Part shown: in pieces, positions 15,590-23,707 of the stretch
How positions within the stretch are numbered: the stretch's first letter is position 1
Layout: every line of letters begins with the position of its first letter
Assembly: GCA_024742605.1 (NCBI GenBank)
Contig: JANSYC010000003.1
Location: 1-64,000, forward strand
Direction of reading: 5' to 3'
DNA: 64,000 nucleotides
Origin: Alphaproteobacteria bacterium
GTDB lineage: Bacteria; Pseudomonadota; Alphaproteobacteria; Thalassobaculales; Thalassobaculaceae
Translations under genes and position numbers: made by a program
Notes under the pieces: generated by a model
The model's database searches: none
Seen by the model: the letters and a program-made list of their open reading frames with translations, nothing else
What the model was told of the DNA's origin: nothing

Positions 15590-16852
15590 TTACTTCATGC
15601 CGAGCTTGGCGCGGACCGTCTCGGCTAGAGTGTCGAGAGTCGTCTTCGGATCCGCTCCTTCAGAGATCTCCACAAGGGCGGCACCGATCAGGTCGGTGAC
15701 CGCCACGCCCTCGTCACCCGGATAGGCGTACCAAGGACCGGCATGGTCGGCAACCTGCCGGTGCGCCACGCGGGCGTTCGGGTTGGCCTCGTAGAAGGCA
15801 CCGAGGTAGCTGTCGTCTTCCAGAACAATGGTGTTGGTTGGCGCGTAGCCGGTATTCTCGACGATGATCTTCGCACCTTCCGGACCGGTCACGAAGCGCA
15901 TGTAGTCCCAGACCGCTTTCTGCTTCTCGGCGTCATCGGTCAGCATCACCAGGGCCGAGCCGCCGGTCGGGAAGTAGGCCTTGGAATCGTCCTCGACGAC
16001 CACGGGGGTTGGCAGCACGGTGACCTCGAAACGATCGCCGGCGGATTCGGTGAACTTGTTCAGCAGGGAAGAGCTCTCGAAGAAGATGCCGAGCGTGCCG
16101 GCCGGATAGGCCTGACGGGCGTCGCTCTGGCCATATATCGGCATGCCGCCTTCCTTGTAGAAGCGGCTGTACAGGGTGGCGGCAGCGATGCCGGCGTCGC
16201 TGTCGAAGGTGATGTCGCTCTCGTCCTCGTTCAGCGGACGGCCGCCATGAGAGCCGAGCAGGCCCTGGAAACGCCAGTCATGCCGACCGATCCAGATACC
16301 CTCCACATCGTCGCCCAGGGCGTCGATCTTCGCGGCTAGTTCGATAATGCCGTCGAAGGTGGTCGGGAAATCCGCCATGGAGCCTCCGGCGCGTGCGATC
16401 AGGTCCGGATTGACATACATGACCATGGTCGAGGCCGAGGTGCCCAGGGCGTGCTGGGCGCCCTGGTACTGGCCGAGCGAGCGGATCGCCGGCGAGTAGC
16501 CCGCCTTCTCAAAGGCGGCCGCGTCGTCGATGAACGGATCCAGCGGCTTAGTCAACTCGCGGGCCTCGAGGATACGCCAGCGGTTGAGGCCGACATACGC
16601 GACGTCGGGCAGATTGCCGGCCACCGCCTCGCGCAGCAGGCGCTGGACCCCGTTGGCATAGCTCTCCGCCGGCCCGTCGATAGTGACGGTGACGTCAGGA
16701 TTGGACTTCATGAAGGCCTGGGCGAGCTGCTCCTGGGTGTCGGCCCAGATCGTCGGGATCGCATAATGGACGCGGATGTCGGTCGCCTGTGCCTGGGTCG
16801 CTGCCAGCGTCAGGCCGAGGGCCGCCAGGGCGGTCTTGAAGATCGATTTCAT
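15590..16852 (-). CDS. ABC transporter extracellular solute-binding protein (carbohydrate type)
   Basis: The periplasmic binding protein of the ABC importer, 420 residues, with a Sec signal peptide (about residues 1-23, hydrophobic AALGLTLAATQAQA before TDIRV). It is of the family-1 (UgpB/MalE-like) type, with AFMKSNPDVTVTIDGPAESY near the start and GPWYAYPGDEGVAV near the C-terminus. The ligand cannot be read from the sequence. Candidates include sugars and glycerol phosphodiesters, because UgpB-like proteins share this style. It is the last gene of a leftward operon of ATPase, two permeases and binding protein. The ATG at 16852 has a GGAG ribosome-binding site. Confidence 0.85.
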   Translation of the reverse strand: MKSIFKTALAALGLTLAATQAQATDIRVHYAIPTIWADTQEQLAQAFMKSNPDVTVTIDGPAESYANGVQRLLREAVAGNLPDVAYVGLNRWRILEARELTKPLDPFIDDAAAFEKAGYSPAIRSLGQYQGAQHALGTSASTMVMYVNPDLIARAGGSMADFPTTFDGIIELAAKIDALGDDVEGIWIGRHDWRFQGLLGSHGGRPLNEDESDITFDSDAGIAAATLYSRFYKEGGMPIYGQSDARQAYPAGTLGIFFESSSLLNKFTESAGDRFEVTVLPTPVVVEDDSKAYFPTGGSALVMLTDDAEKQKAVWDYMRFVTGPEGAKIIVENTGYAPTNTIVLEDDSYLGAFYEANPNARVAHRQVADHAGPWYAYPGDEGVAVTDLIGAALVEISEGADPKTTLDTLAETVRAKLGMK

Positions 16853-16923
16853 CTGAGATGCTCCATCTGGTTGGTCTCGGTTACGGTGATCGAACCTCTT
16901 GGTGTGGCTCTCTTATTGTTGGG

Positions 16924-17775
16924 TCATCCACGCAGTCCCCCGGAGGCGACACCGCGCATGAATGTCCGTTGGGCGAGCAGGAAGAGGATGACGAGCGGGG
17001 CGGTGACGAGCGTCGCCCCGGCCATCAGTGGGCCGAGATCGGTGCCGGCCTCCTCGTCGCGGAAATACAGAATCCCCCGCGGCGGCGTGGCAATCTCCGG
17101 CGAAGTCGTCGCGACCAGCGGCCAAAACAGGTCGTTCCAATGGGCGGTGACCGAGAACACGGCGAAGGCGGTCGCTGCCGGCCAGGCCAAAGGCAGGGCG
17201 ATACGCCAGACGATTGCCGCTTCGGACAGGCCATCGACCCGAGCGGCGTCGAACAACGCCGTCGGCAGGCGCGCAAAGAACTGCCGGAACAGGAAGATGC
17301 CGAAGACCGAACCGATGAAGGGCAGGATCAGGGCGGTATAGCTGTCCAGCAGCCGCAGCTTGGCCAGTCCAATGAAGATCGGGATCGCGGTTACGTGGAA
17401 CGGCACCAACAGCCCGGCGAGCACGCAGCCGAACAGCAGGCTGCGGCCGGGGAAGCTGCGCTGGGCCAGAGCATAGGCGCAGGGTACGGTGAATAGGATC
17501 TGGAAGACTAGGATGCCGCCGCAGACGATCACCCCGTTCAGCAGGAAGCGACCAAGCGGCACCGTGGTCACCGCCGTGACGTAGTTCTCCCAGGCGATGC
17601 GGTTCGGGATCAGGTGGACGTCAGAGGTGAAGATCTCGTCCGCCGGCTTCAACGACACCGAGAGCATCCACAGGAACGGGGCTAGCACCACCAGCGCGCC
17701 CAGGAGCAGTAACGCGGTGCCCAGGATCCGGCCGGTCAGATGCCGGGGGAGCCTCCGGGGGAACCGCCCGCTCAT
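16924..17775 (-). CDS. Carbohydrate ABC transporter permease (MalG/UgpE type)
   Basis: An inner-membrane permease of 283 residues with about six transmembrane segments (for example ILGTALLLLGALVVLAPFLW and LLFGCVLAGLLVPF). The cytoplasmic EAA loop that docks on the ATPase reads FDAARVDGLSEAAIVWRIAL followed by PLAW. The start at 17775 overlaps the preceding permease stop as ATGA. A longer in-frame reading is inside that gene and was rejected. With its partner it forms the translocation pore for the binding protein's ligand. Confidence 0.85.
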   Translation of the reverse strand: MSGRFPRRLPRHLTGRILGTALLLLGALVVLAPFLWMLSVSLKPADEIFTSDVHLIPNRIAWENYVTAVTTVPLGRFLLNGVIVCGGILVFQILFTVPCAYALAQRSFPGRSLLFGCVLAGLLVPFHVTAIPIFIGLAKLRLLDSYTALILPFIGSVFGIFLFRQFFARLPTALFDAARVDGLSEAAIVWRIALPLAWPAATAFAVFSVTAHWNDLFWPLVATTSPEIATPPRGILYFRDEEAGTDLGPLMAGATLVTAPLVILFLLAQRTFMRGVASGGLRG

Positions 17776-18677
17776 CGGTAATGCACCCGCTTCTGCAGCA
17801 GCCCGTACTGGATGAAGGTCAGCAGGGCGACGAAGACGAAGAACACCACGGTGATCGCCGAGGCGTAGCCGACCTTGAAATAGACGAAGCCCTCTCGGTA
17901 GAGCGCATAGACCAGGGTGTCCGAAGCGAAGGCTGGGCCACCGCCGGTCAGGGCCGCGACGGTCTCGAACACGCGGAAGCCCGCAGTCGCCGTTATCACC
18001 GCCACGAAAAGGGTGGTCGGGCCGAGCATCGGCCAGGTGACGGTCCAAAACCGGCTCCACGCGGAGGAGACGCCGTCGACCTCGGCAGCGTCGTAGAGAT
18101 GGCGCGGGATCACAGCCAGCCCTGCGAGGAACAGCACCATGTTGTAGCCGATGGTCTGCCAAATGCCGATCAGCGCCAGAGTGTAGATAACCAGCCCGCG
18201 GTCGGAGAACCAGGCCGGTGCCGGCAGGCCGAGCCTCACCAGGGTCATGTTAACGATGCCGATCGAGGGGTGCAGCATCATCTGCCATGCCAGGGCCATG
18301 GCTACCAGGGTCGCGGCGACCGGCAGGAAATAGGCGGCGCGCAGAAACCGCGAGAGCCCCGGTGACCACTGGGCCATCCCATGCAGGCGGGTGGCGACCA
18401 GCAAGGCCAGCAGGATCGAGGACGGGACCATGACCGCGACGTAGATCAGCGTGTTGGTGATCGCGCGCCGGCCGATCGGATCGGTGAACAGGGCCACATA
18501 CTGGTCGAAGCCGACGAAGGTGACGCTGCGATCGCCGAGTTGGTAGTCGGTGAAGGACAGCACGAAGACGATCAGCACCGGCACGAAGACAAGCGCTGCC
18601 AGCACCAGTACCGTCGGGCCGACCAGATAGAGGTCCGTCAGCCCTTCGCGCCATGCCCGAGAGATGGGGGCCATCAT
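17772..18677 (-). CDS. Carbohydrate ABC transporter permease (MalF/UgpA type)
   Basis: A 301-residue permease with six predicted membrane segments (for example LVGPTVLVLAALVFVPVLIV) and an EAA loop reading YDAAEVDGVSSAWSRFWTVT before WPMLGP. The conserved GGGPAFASDTLVY follows the loop, as in the MalF/UgpA class. The double ATG at 18677/18674 overlaps the ATPase stop (ATGA), so coupled translation is likely. It partners the permease at 16924-17775. Confidence 0.85.
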   Translation of the reverse strand: MMAPISRAWREGLTDLYLVGPTVLVLAALVFVPVLIVFVLSFTDYQLGDRSVTFVGFDQYVALFTDPIGRRAITNTLIYVAVMVPSSILLALLVATRLHGMAQWSPGLSRFLRAAYFLPVAATLVAMALAWQMMLHPSIGIVNMTLVRLGLPAPAWFSDRGLVIYTLALIGIWQTIGYNMVLFLAGLAVIPRHLYDAAEVDGVSSAWSRFWTVTWPMLGPTTLFVAVITATAGFRVFETVAALTGGGPAFASDTLVYALYREGFVYFKVGYASAITVVFFVFVALLTFIQYGLLQKRVHYR

Positions 18678-19831
18678 GTCCCCCCGCCCGGTGTGGGGTG
18701 GAGGCGCCCCCCGGTTTCCGCGTCGAACAGGTGAACGTCGGTGCTGCGGCAGGCCAGACCGACCCAGTCGCCGGGATTGAGCGACGACGCCTGTGCGTTC
18801 TGCAAGAGATCCACGGCGGTTTCCAGGCCGTCGAGGCGTAGGGTCACCATGGTGTCGCGGCCGTGATACTCCAGGCGCTCGACCCTGCCCTTGAGAAAGC
18901 CGTCGGCCGCGGCCGTGGCGCACCGCAGGTGTTCCGGGCGCAGCCCGACCGTGATCCGACCCCGGTGGTTCGGCAGGGCGAGACCGAGCCTGGTGAGCGG
19001 ATGATCCGCATCCCCGGCGGGCGACGGCAGATCGATCAGGTTCATCGGATGGGCGCCGATGAAGGCGGCGACCTCCCGGGCGGCCGGCCGCTCGTAGAGC
19101 TCCCTGGGCCGGCCGTCCTGGATGACCCGGCCCTCCAGCATCAGCAGCACCCGATCGGCCATTGTCATGGCCTCGGTCTGGTCGTGGGTGACATAGACAA
19201 ACGGTTTGCCGGAGCGGCGGTGCAGGGCGGAGAGTTCGGTCCGCATCTGGATGCGTAGCTTGGCGTCCAAGTTGGACAGCGGCTCGTCGAGCAGGAACAG
19301 CGCCGGGTCTCGCACCAGGGCGCGACCGACGGCCACCCGCTGCTGCTGGCCTCCCGACAAGGCGCCGGGCTTACGCTCCAGCAGTGGCTCGATCTCCAGC
19401 ATCGCCGCGATCCGCCGCACCCGCTTTCCGATATCCCGGAGCTTGTCCCGGGCACCGGGCAACAGCGCGCCCAGGAAGGGCACCCGTTCGGTCGGCTTGC
19501 ATTCCCGCATGACAAGCGGCAGGGCGATGTTCTCCGCGACGGTCAGGTGTGGGTAGAGCGCGTAGGACTGGAACACCATGGCGATGTTGCGCATCGCCGG
19601 CGTGTCGTCGGTGACATCCCGGCCGCCCATATGCACCGTTCCCGCGTTTGGCCGGTCGAGGCCGGCCATGAGACGCAGGGTTGTGGACTTGCCGCAGCCC
19701 GACGGGCCGAGAATCGCGGTGAACTCGCTAGGCGCTACGCCGAGCGACAGATCGTGCAGAATCCGATTGCCGCCAAGGGTCTGGCTGACATGGCGCAGGT
19801 CGAGAATGTGGCTGTCTCCGAGGGAGGCCAC
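18674..19831 (-). CDS. ABC transporter ATP-binding protein (MalK/UgpC type)
   Basis: A 385-residue ATPase of the carbohydrate-importer class. It has Walker A GPSGCGKST (about residue 44), signature LSGGQQQRVAVGRALV, Walker B LFLLDEP with D-loop SNLDAKLR, H-loop VTHDQTEAM, and a C-terminal TOBE/regulatory domain (GLRPEHLRC) typical of MalK and UgpC. There is a slightly longer than usual insert between the Q-loop and the signature (around ECKPTERVPFLGALLPGARD). It heads the transporter block and is followed by the two permeases and the binding protein. Confidence 0.88.
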   Translation of the reverse strand: MASLGDSHILDLRHVSQTLGGNRILHDLSLGVAPSEFTAILGPSGCGKSTTLRLMAGLDRPNAGTVHMGGRDVTDDTPAMRNIAMVFQSYALYPHLTVAENIALPLVMRECKPTERVPFLGALLPGARDKLRDIGKRVRRIAAMLEIEPLLERKPGALSGGQQQRVAVGRALVRDPALFLLDEPLSNLDAKLRIQMRTELSALHRRSGKPFVYVTHDQTEAMTMADRVLLMLEGRVIQDGRPRELYERPAAREVAAFIGAHPMNLIDLPSPAGDADHPLTRLGLALPNHRGRITVGLRPEHLRCATAAADGFLKGRVERLEYHGRDTMVTLRLDGLETAVDLLQNAQASSLNPGDWVGLACRSTDVHLFDAETGGRLHPTPGGGT

Positions 19832-19949
19832 GGCCGCTCCTTCCGACCGCCCGGCTGGGCGGCACTGACGAATATCGATGTAAGGTCTTGGTCATTTAGC
19901 ACAGGACGATGTAATATTTATGACGTGCCTGTGCGCCGGTCACGACTGG

Positions 19950-20603
19950 TCAATGGCCTCCGCTATGGGCGCTGCCGGAGAGCAGATGCTGCGCGACCAG
20001 CTCAACGGCGGCCTCCGCATCTTCCGCGCGGACCACGCCGGGCAAGGTGGCGGTGTCGTGCAGCGCGACCACCAGCCGACCGAAATGCAGGCCGAAGGCG
20101 ATTTCCGTCATCGTGCCGGTCGAGCCACCGACCGCTATCAGGGCGGTCGACGACCGGGCGATGACGACGTTGCGGGCCTCACGCAGGCCTGTCGCGATCG
20201 GCACCAGGATGTCTGGGTTGGCGGCATGCCATTCCGAGTCCGGCAGCAGTCCGATGGTCAGGCCGCCCGCTTGGCGGGCGCCGGCCGCTGCTGCCGCCAT
20301 CACCCCGGTCTTGCCTCCGCAGACCGTGGTCAGGCCGAGGCGGGCGAGAGCCGCTCCCACCGCGAAGGCCGCGCGCTGTTGTAGATCCGTCGCCTCGCGC
20401 GGGCCAATGACGCCGACCGGTAGAGGTCGGAGCGCTCCGACCTGGGCAAGGCGTGCCAGAGCATCCGCCGCGGTGGCGGGACTCAGGGAGTTTTTCGTCG
20501 CTGCTTGGGCGTCCTGCCAGGTCCAGGTCCATGGATCGAAAAGGCGGCCGGTCTCGTCGGACAACACGCCGTTACGCTCGTCATACAAATAAGGGGTCGT
20601 CAT
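19950..20603 (-). CDS. LOG-like/TIGR00725-type Rossmann protein
   Basis: A 217-residue protein with the fold signature of the lysine-decarboxylase-like LOG superfamily. A Rossmann start (VGVIGPREATDLQQRAAFAV) is followed by CGGKTGVMAAAAAGARQAGG and the loop AVGGSTGTMTEIAFGL, corresponding to the GG-x-GT-x-x-E active-site motif. LOG proteins hydrolyse nucleoside 5'-monophosphates, and the TIGR00725 subgroup is uncharacterised. It is transcribed towards the ABC operon 118 bp away and is divergent from the DeoR regulator. The ATG at 20603 was chosen because the upstream extension would run through the putative operator. Confidence 0.75.
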   Translation of the reverse strand: MTTPYLYDERNGVLSDETGRLFDPWTWTWQDAQAATKNSLSPATAADALARLAQVGALRPLPVGVIGPREATDLQQRAAFAVGAALARLGLTTVCGGKTGVMAAAAAGARQAGGLTIGLLPDSEWHAANPDILVPIATGLREARNVVIARSSTALIAVGGSTGTMTEIAFGLHFGRLVVALHDTATLPGVVRAEDAEAAVELVAQHLLSGSAHSGGH

Positions 20604-20626
20604 TGCTGGGCTCCGGCCTGAGAGTA

Positions 20627-20644
20627 CTGTAAGATAATTTACAG
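20627..20644. promoter_or_regulatory. Candidate DeoR operator between divergent genes
   Basis: CTGTAAGATAATTTACAG has perfect 6-bp arms (CTGTAA/TTACAG) around a 6-nt AT-rich centre. It occupies the 50-bp space between the LOG-like gene (start 20603) and the DeoR-family gene (start 20654). A dyad here could control both promoters. Confidence 0.55.
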
Positions 20645-20653
20645 ATAGCTTGG

Positions 20654-21388
20654 ATGAGTTACGGAAAGATGACAAACGTCACCATCGACCTGCCGGTCTC
20701 GGAGCGTCAGCGTGAGATTCTGTCCCTCGCTGAGTCCCAGGGCTTCGTTACCATCGAGAACCTGGCGCAGCGGTTCCAGGTCTCGGCTCAGACCGTGCGC
20801 CGCGATATCATCGCCCTGGACGAGGCGGGGCTGTTGCAGCGGTTCCATGGCGGCGCGGGCAGCAACGAGCGCGTCGAGACCATGCGGCTCGGCCACGCCC
20901 ACAAAAAGGATCTCAGCCCGGACGCGAAGCGACGGATCGCGGAGCGCGCGGCCGCCCTGGTGCATGATGGAGCCACCCTGTTCCTCGATGTCGGCACCAC
21001 GATCGAGGCGGCGGCGGAGGCCCTCAACCGGCGTAAGGCGTTGCGTATCTTCACGAACAATCTGCGGGCCGCCCTGCGGTTCGAACCGGCTCAACACGAC
21101 GTCCATGTGCTTGGCGGCACCCTTACCGGGCGCGACGGATCTCTTACGGGTGGTCGGGTGGTCACCGCACTATCCGGGTTGAATCTCGATTTCGCCCTGA
21201 TCGGCTGTTCCGGGATCGAACCCTCCGGACGGGTCATGGATTTCGACCTGAACAAGATCGAGGTGAAGAAGACCGCGATGCGGATCGCCAGAACCTCGCT
21301 ACTGCTTGCCGATGCCAGCAAACTAGGCCGCAGCGCGCTAGCCGAGATCGCAGCGCGCTCAGCTTTCGGTGAGGTGATCATCGAGTAA
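20654..21388 (+). CDS. DeoR/GlpR-family transcriptional regulator
   Basis: A 244-residue regulator. The N-terminal DeoR winged helix is clear (RQREILSLAESQGFVTIENL, then AQRFQVSAQTVRRDIIALDE and LLQRFHGGA). The C-terminal DeoR sensor domain has the sugar-phosphate isomerase-like fold, with FLDVGTTIEAAA and LGGTLTGRDGSLTGG. Such proteins sense phosphorylated sugars and repress neighbouring transport and catabolic operons. It is divergent from the LOG-like gene and the ABC operon, its probable targets. Two start codons (20654, 20669) are possible and neither has a strong ribosome-binding site. Confidence 0.85.
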   Translation: MSYGKMTNVTIDLPVSERQREILSLAESQGFVTIENLAQRFQVSAQTVRRDIIALDEAGLLQRFHGGAGSNERVETMRLGHAHKKDLSPDAKRRIAERAAALVHDGATLFLDVGTTIEAAAEALNRRKALRIFTNNLRAALRFEPAQHDVHVLGGTLTGRDGSLTGGRVVTALSGLNLDFALIGCSGIEPSGRVMDFDLNKIEVKKTAMRIARTSLLLADASKLGRSALAEIAARSAFGEVIIE

Positions 21389-21397
21389 GGGAAAGAA

Positions 21398-21480
21398 CTT
21401 GCTTACTCCAGCACCTGCATATAACCGCCGTCGACCCTCAGCGACCGGTCGCGCGGCACTGACATATGGGCGCTGTCCGC
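21398..21480 (-). pseudogene. Short-chain dehydrogenase C-terminal scrap in a 439-bp gap
   Basis: Between the DeoR and LysR genes no intact gene is seen. Minus-strand 21398-21480 encodes HMSVPRDRSLRVDGGYMQVL and ends in Glu-stop. RVDGGYMQVL resembles the C-terminal end of SDR-family oxidoreductases. The rest of such a gene is not recognisable to the right. An 82-codon plus-strand frame at 21466-21714 has no supporting feature. Confidence 0.4.
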
Positions 21481-21827
21481 CCAATCGCAGCCGTCGCGTA
21501 TTCTTCACCGTCAACCCTAGAGCCGTCGCTCGGGAACTTGAGCGAGGCGACGATTGCCAGCGAAGGCGACATCCGGGTCACATTTCGAACCGCACAGATC
21601 GCTGAATTTGACGCTTTCGTGGGAATCAGACGGTTTTTTGATACTCGCGGCAAGGATAGTTATCGGCAATTTGTGGAAACGAACGGCAACTCGCAACCCA
21701 AAGCGGACGTTTAGCTTTGACGCCAGTCGGCGATCGGAATTACGAACAATGAGCTTTAGCCAATGCTGCTGTAAGCAGGACTGGGGGCGACGTCACCAGA
21801 AAATCAAGACCGAGGGCCAGACATTCC

Positions 21828-22733
21828 ATGGATCGTTTACAAGCGCTTCAGCTCTTCGCCCGCGTTGTCGAGCGGGGGACGATCTCGGCGGCCGGTCGCT
21901 CACTAGGGTTGTCGAAGACGGTGGCTTCGAAACGTCTTCAGGATCTAGAGGCCAACCTGAACATAAGTTTGCTCAACCGCACCACGCGTCATGTCTCCGC
22001 GACCGAGGCGGGTCAAGCGCTCTATGACCGGATCGTACCGATGATCCGGGAAATGGACGCCATTATCGAGCAGATATCCGAAAGCACCGAGGCGCCATCG
22101 GGCGTGCTCCGCATTCTCGCCAGGCGGTCCTTTGGGATGCTGCATATCGTGCCGAGCCTGCCATCCTTCCGGGCGGCGTATCCCGAGGTCTCGGTCGACC
22201 TGCATTTGACCGAGACTTTGGAAATTGCCCCGTCGCATGGGGTTGATATCGCCATCCGCCTGGGCCAACCAGCGGAGAAGTCCCTCGACTGGGAGCGCCT
22301 GACGACCGACCGGCGCATGCTCTGCGCCAGTCCGGAATACCTTCACCAAAATACGCCTCCCACTGGTCTCAGCGACCTAGACCGCCACAATTGCCTTGCT
22401 TATGGCCAAGAGGCGGAACCGGCGGTCTGGGTGTTCGAGCATCTCGGCAAACGCCAGGACATCGTGGTCACGGGTTCTCTGCGCTCCAACAGCGGGGAGG
22501 TTCTGCGCCAGGCGGCCTTGGATGGCCTCGGCTTAGCACTCCTACCGGAATGGATGATCGCCTGGGACGTCGCGGAAGGACGCCTGCAAACCTGTCTCGA
22601 CGATCTGCGGCTTTATCCAGCCCGCTACAGTGCGGAGATCTATGCGGTCTACAGACGCGATAAGCGTCTGCCTGGAAAAGTCGAAGCTTTCCTCGGCCAT
22701 CTCCAGCGGCATCTGGGCACCCATCTCGACTAA
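21828..22733 (+). CDS. LysR-family transcriptional regulator
   Basis: A 301-residue LysR protein. The N-terminal winged helix is clear: LQALQLFARVVERGTISAAG, RSLGLSKTVASKRLQDLEAN and LLNRTTRHVSATEAG. The C-terminal effector-binding domain begins around GVLRILARRSFGMLHIVPSL. The layout fits the group that often controls neighbouring aromatic or short-chain catabolic genes. It lies upstream of, and in the same direction as, the dioxygenase operon. A LysR-box-like dyad is located in the 110-bp gap between them. The inducer is unknown. Confidence 0.85.
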   Translation: MDRLQALQLFARVVERGTISAAGRSLGLSKTVASKRLQDLEANLNISLLNRTTRHVSATEAGQALYDRIVPMIREMDAIIEQISESTEAPSGVLRILARRSFGMLHIVPSLPSFRAAYPEVSVDLHLTETLEIAPSHGVDIAIRLGQPAEKSLDWERLTTDRRMLCASPEYLHQNTPPTGLSDLDRHNCLAYGQEAEPAVWVFEHLGKRQDIVVTGSLRSNSGEVLRQAALDGLGLALLPEWMIAWDVAEGRLQTCLDDLRLYPARYSAEIYAVYRRDKRLPGKVEAFLGHLQRHLGTHLD

Positions 22734-22744
22734 TTATCCTGATA

Positions 22745-22765
22745 TTCGGGAAAACATTTCCTGAA
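22745..22765 (+). promoter_or_regulatory. Candidate LysR box upstream of the dioxygenase operon
   Basis: TTCGGGAAA (22745-22753) and TTTCCTGAA (22757-22765) form a near-perfect dyad with one mismatch and a 3-nt spacer. It contains a T-N11-A core and lies about 79 bp before the TfdA-like start codon. A further half-site, TTTCGGGA, follows near 22779. This placement fits a LysR activation site. Confidence 0.55.
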
Positions 22766-22843
22766 TTACCCTGCTTTTTCGGGAGAGCATGTTGCGGCAC
22801 AGTTCGGTCAACAAACAAACGCTCTGAGAATTGGGGAAACGCC

Positions 22844-23707
22844 ATGATCGCTATCAATCAGTTGCATCCGCTCTTCGCGGCCGAAATCACCGGACTGGAC
22901 GTATCCGCGCCGATCCCGGAAACCGTATTCTCCGAAATAGAGGCGGAATTCCGCCGGCATTCGGTTCTGATCTTCCGTGACCAACCGATCACCGATGACC
23001 ATCAGGTCGCCTTCAGCGAGCGCTTCGGGGATCTGGAGACAACGAAGGTCGGAACCGTGGGAACGGGCAGCAAGCTGATCGTGCTGTCCAACATGGATGC
23101 GGACGGCACCGTCGCGCCGCCGAGCGACCGGCAGGTCCTGAACAACCGAGCCAACCGTCTCTGGCATGCCGACAGCTCCTTCAAGGCGGTGCCGGCCAAG
23201 GCCTCGATGCTGTCCGCCCGGATCATTCCGGCCAAGGGTGGAGATACCCAATACATCAGTATGAGGGCGGTCTACGCAGAGTTGCCCACACGGTTGAAGC
23301 GGGCGGTCGAGGGTAAGGTCGTCGTCCATGACTACGCCTATTCCCGCTCCAAGATCGACCCGAACCTGGTGACCGACGAGGAGCGTGCGGCGGTGCCGCC
23401 GGTCCGCCAGGCAATGGTGATCGATCACGGATCCGATCTCGGCAGGTCGCTGTATCTCGGTGCCCATGCCGCGCGGGTCGAGGGCCTGCCGGACGACGAG
23501 GGGCGGGCGCTGATCGACGAGCTGATGGTATTCGCCACGCAGGAGCATTTCGTCTACGCGCACAAATGGCGGCCCCACGACCTGATCCTGTGGGACAACC
23601 GGGCTGTCATCCACCGGGCGACACCGTTCGAGAGCGCGACCGAGAAGCGTCTAATGGTGCGCACGACCATTGCCGGCGACGCGCCGACCTTGGCGGCGGC
23701 CGCATGA
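22844..23707 (+). CDS. TauD/TfdA-family 2-oxoglutarate-dependent dioxygenase
   Basis: A 287-residue Fe(II)/2-oxoglutarate oxygenase of the TfdA type. The iron triad is visible as WHADSSF (His about 108, Asp about 110) and the distal NRAVIHRATPF (His about 257). The 2-oxoglutarate-binding Arg follows in RLMVRTTI. The family includes 2,4-D and taurine dioxygenases, but substrate residues cannot be read. It is the first of three overlapping or closely spaced genes with a GMC oxidoreductase and an HpcH/HpaI aldolase. The ATG has GGGGA upstream, and its stop overlaps the next start (ATGA). Confidence 0.88.
   Translation: MIAINQLHPLFAAEITGLDVSAPIPETVFSEIEAEFRRHSVLIFRDQPITDDHQVAFSERFGDLETTKVGTVGTGSKLIVLSNMDADGTVAPPSDRQVLNNRANRLWHADSSFKAVPAKASMLSARIIPAKGGDTQYISMRAVYAELPTRLKRAVEGKVVVHDYAYSRSKIDPNLVTDEERAAVPPVRQAMVIDHGSDLGRSLYLGAHAARVEGLPDDEGRALIDELMVFATQEHFVYAHKWRPHDLILWDNRAVIHRATPFESATEKRLMVRTTIAGDAPTLAAAA

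Noticed and set aside
19875-19915. CGATGTAA direct repeats upstream of the ABC ATPase gene as further DeoR sites
   Set aside because: Two 8-bp repeats without dyad symmetry and not matching the CTGTAA/TTACAG motif closely enough to call.
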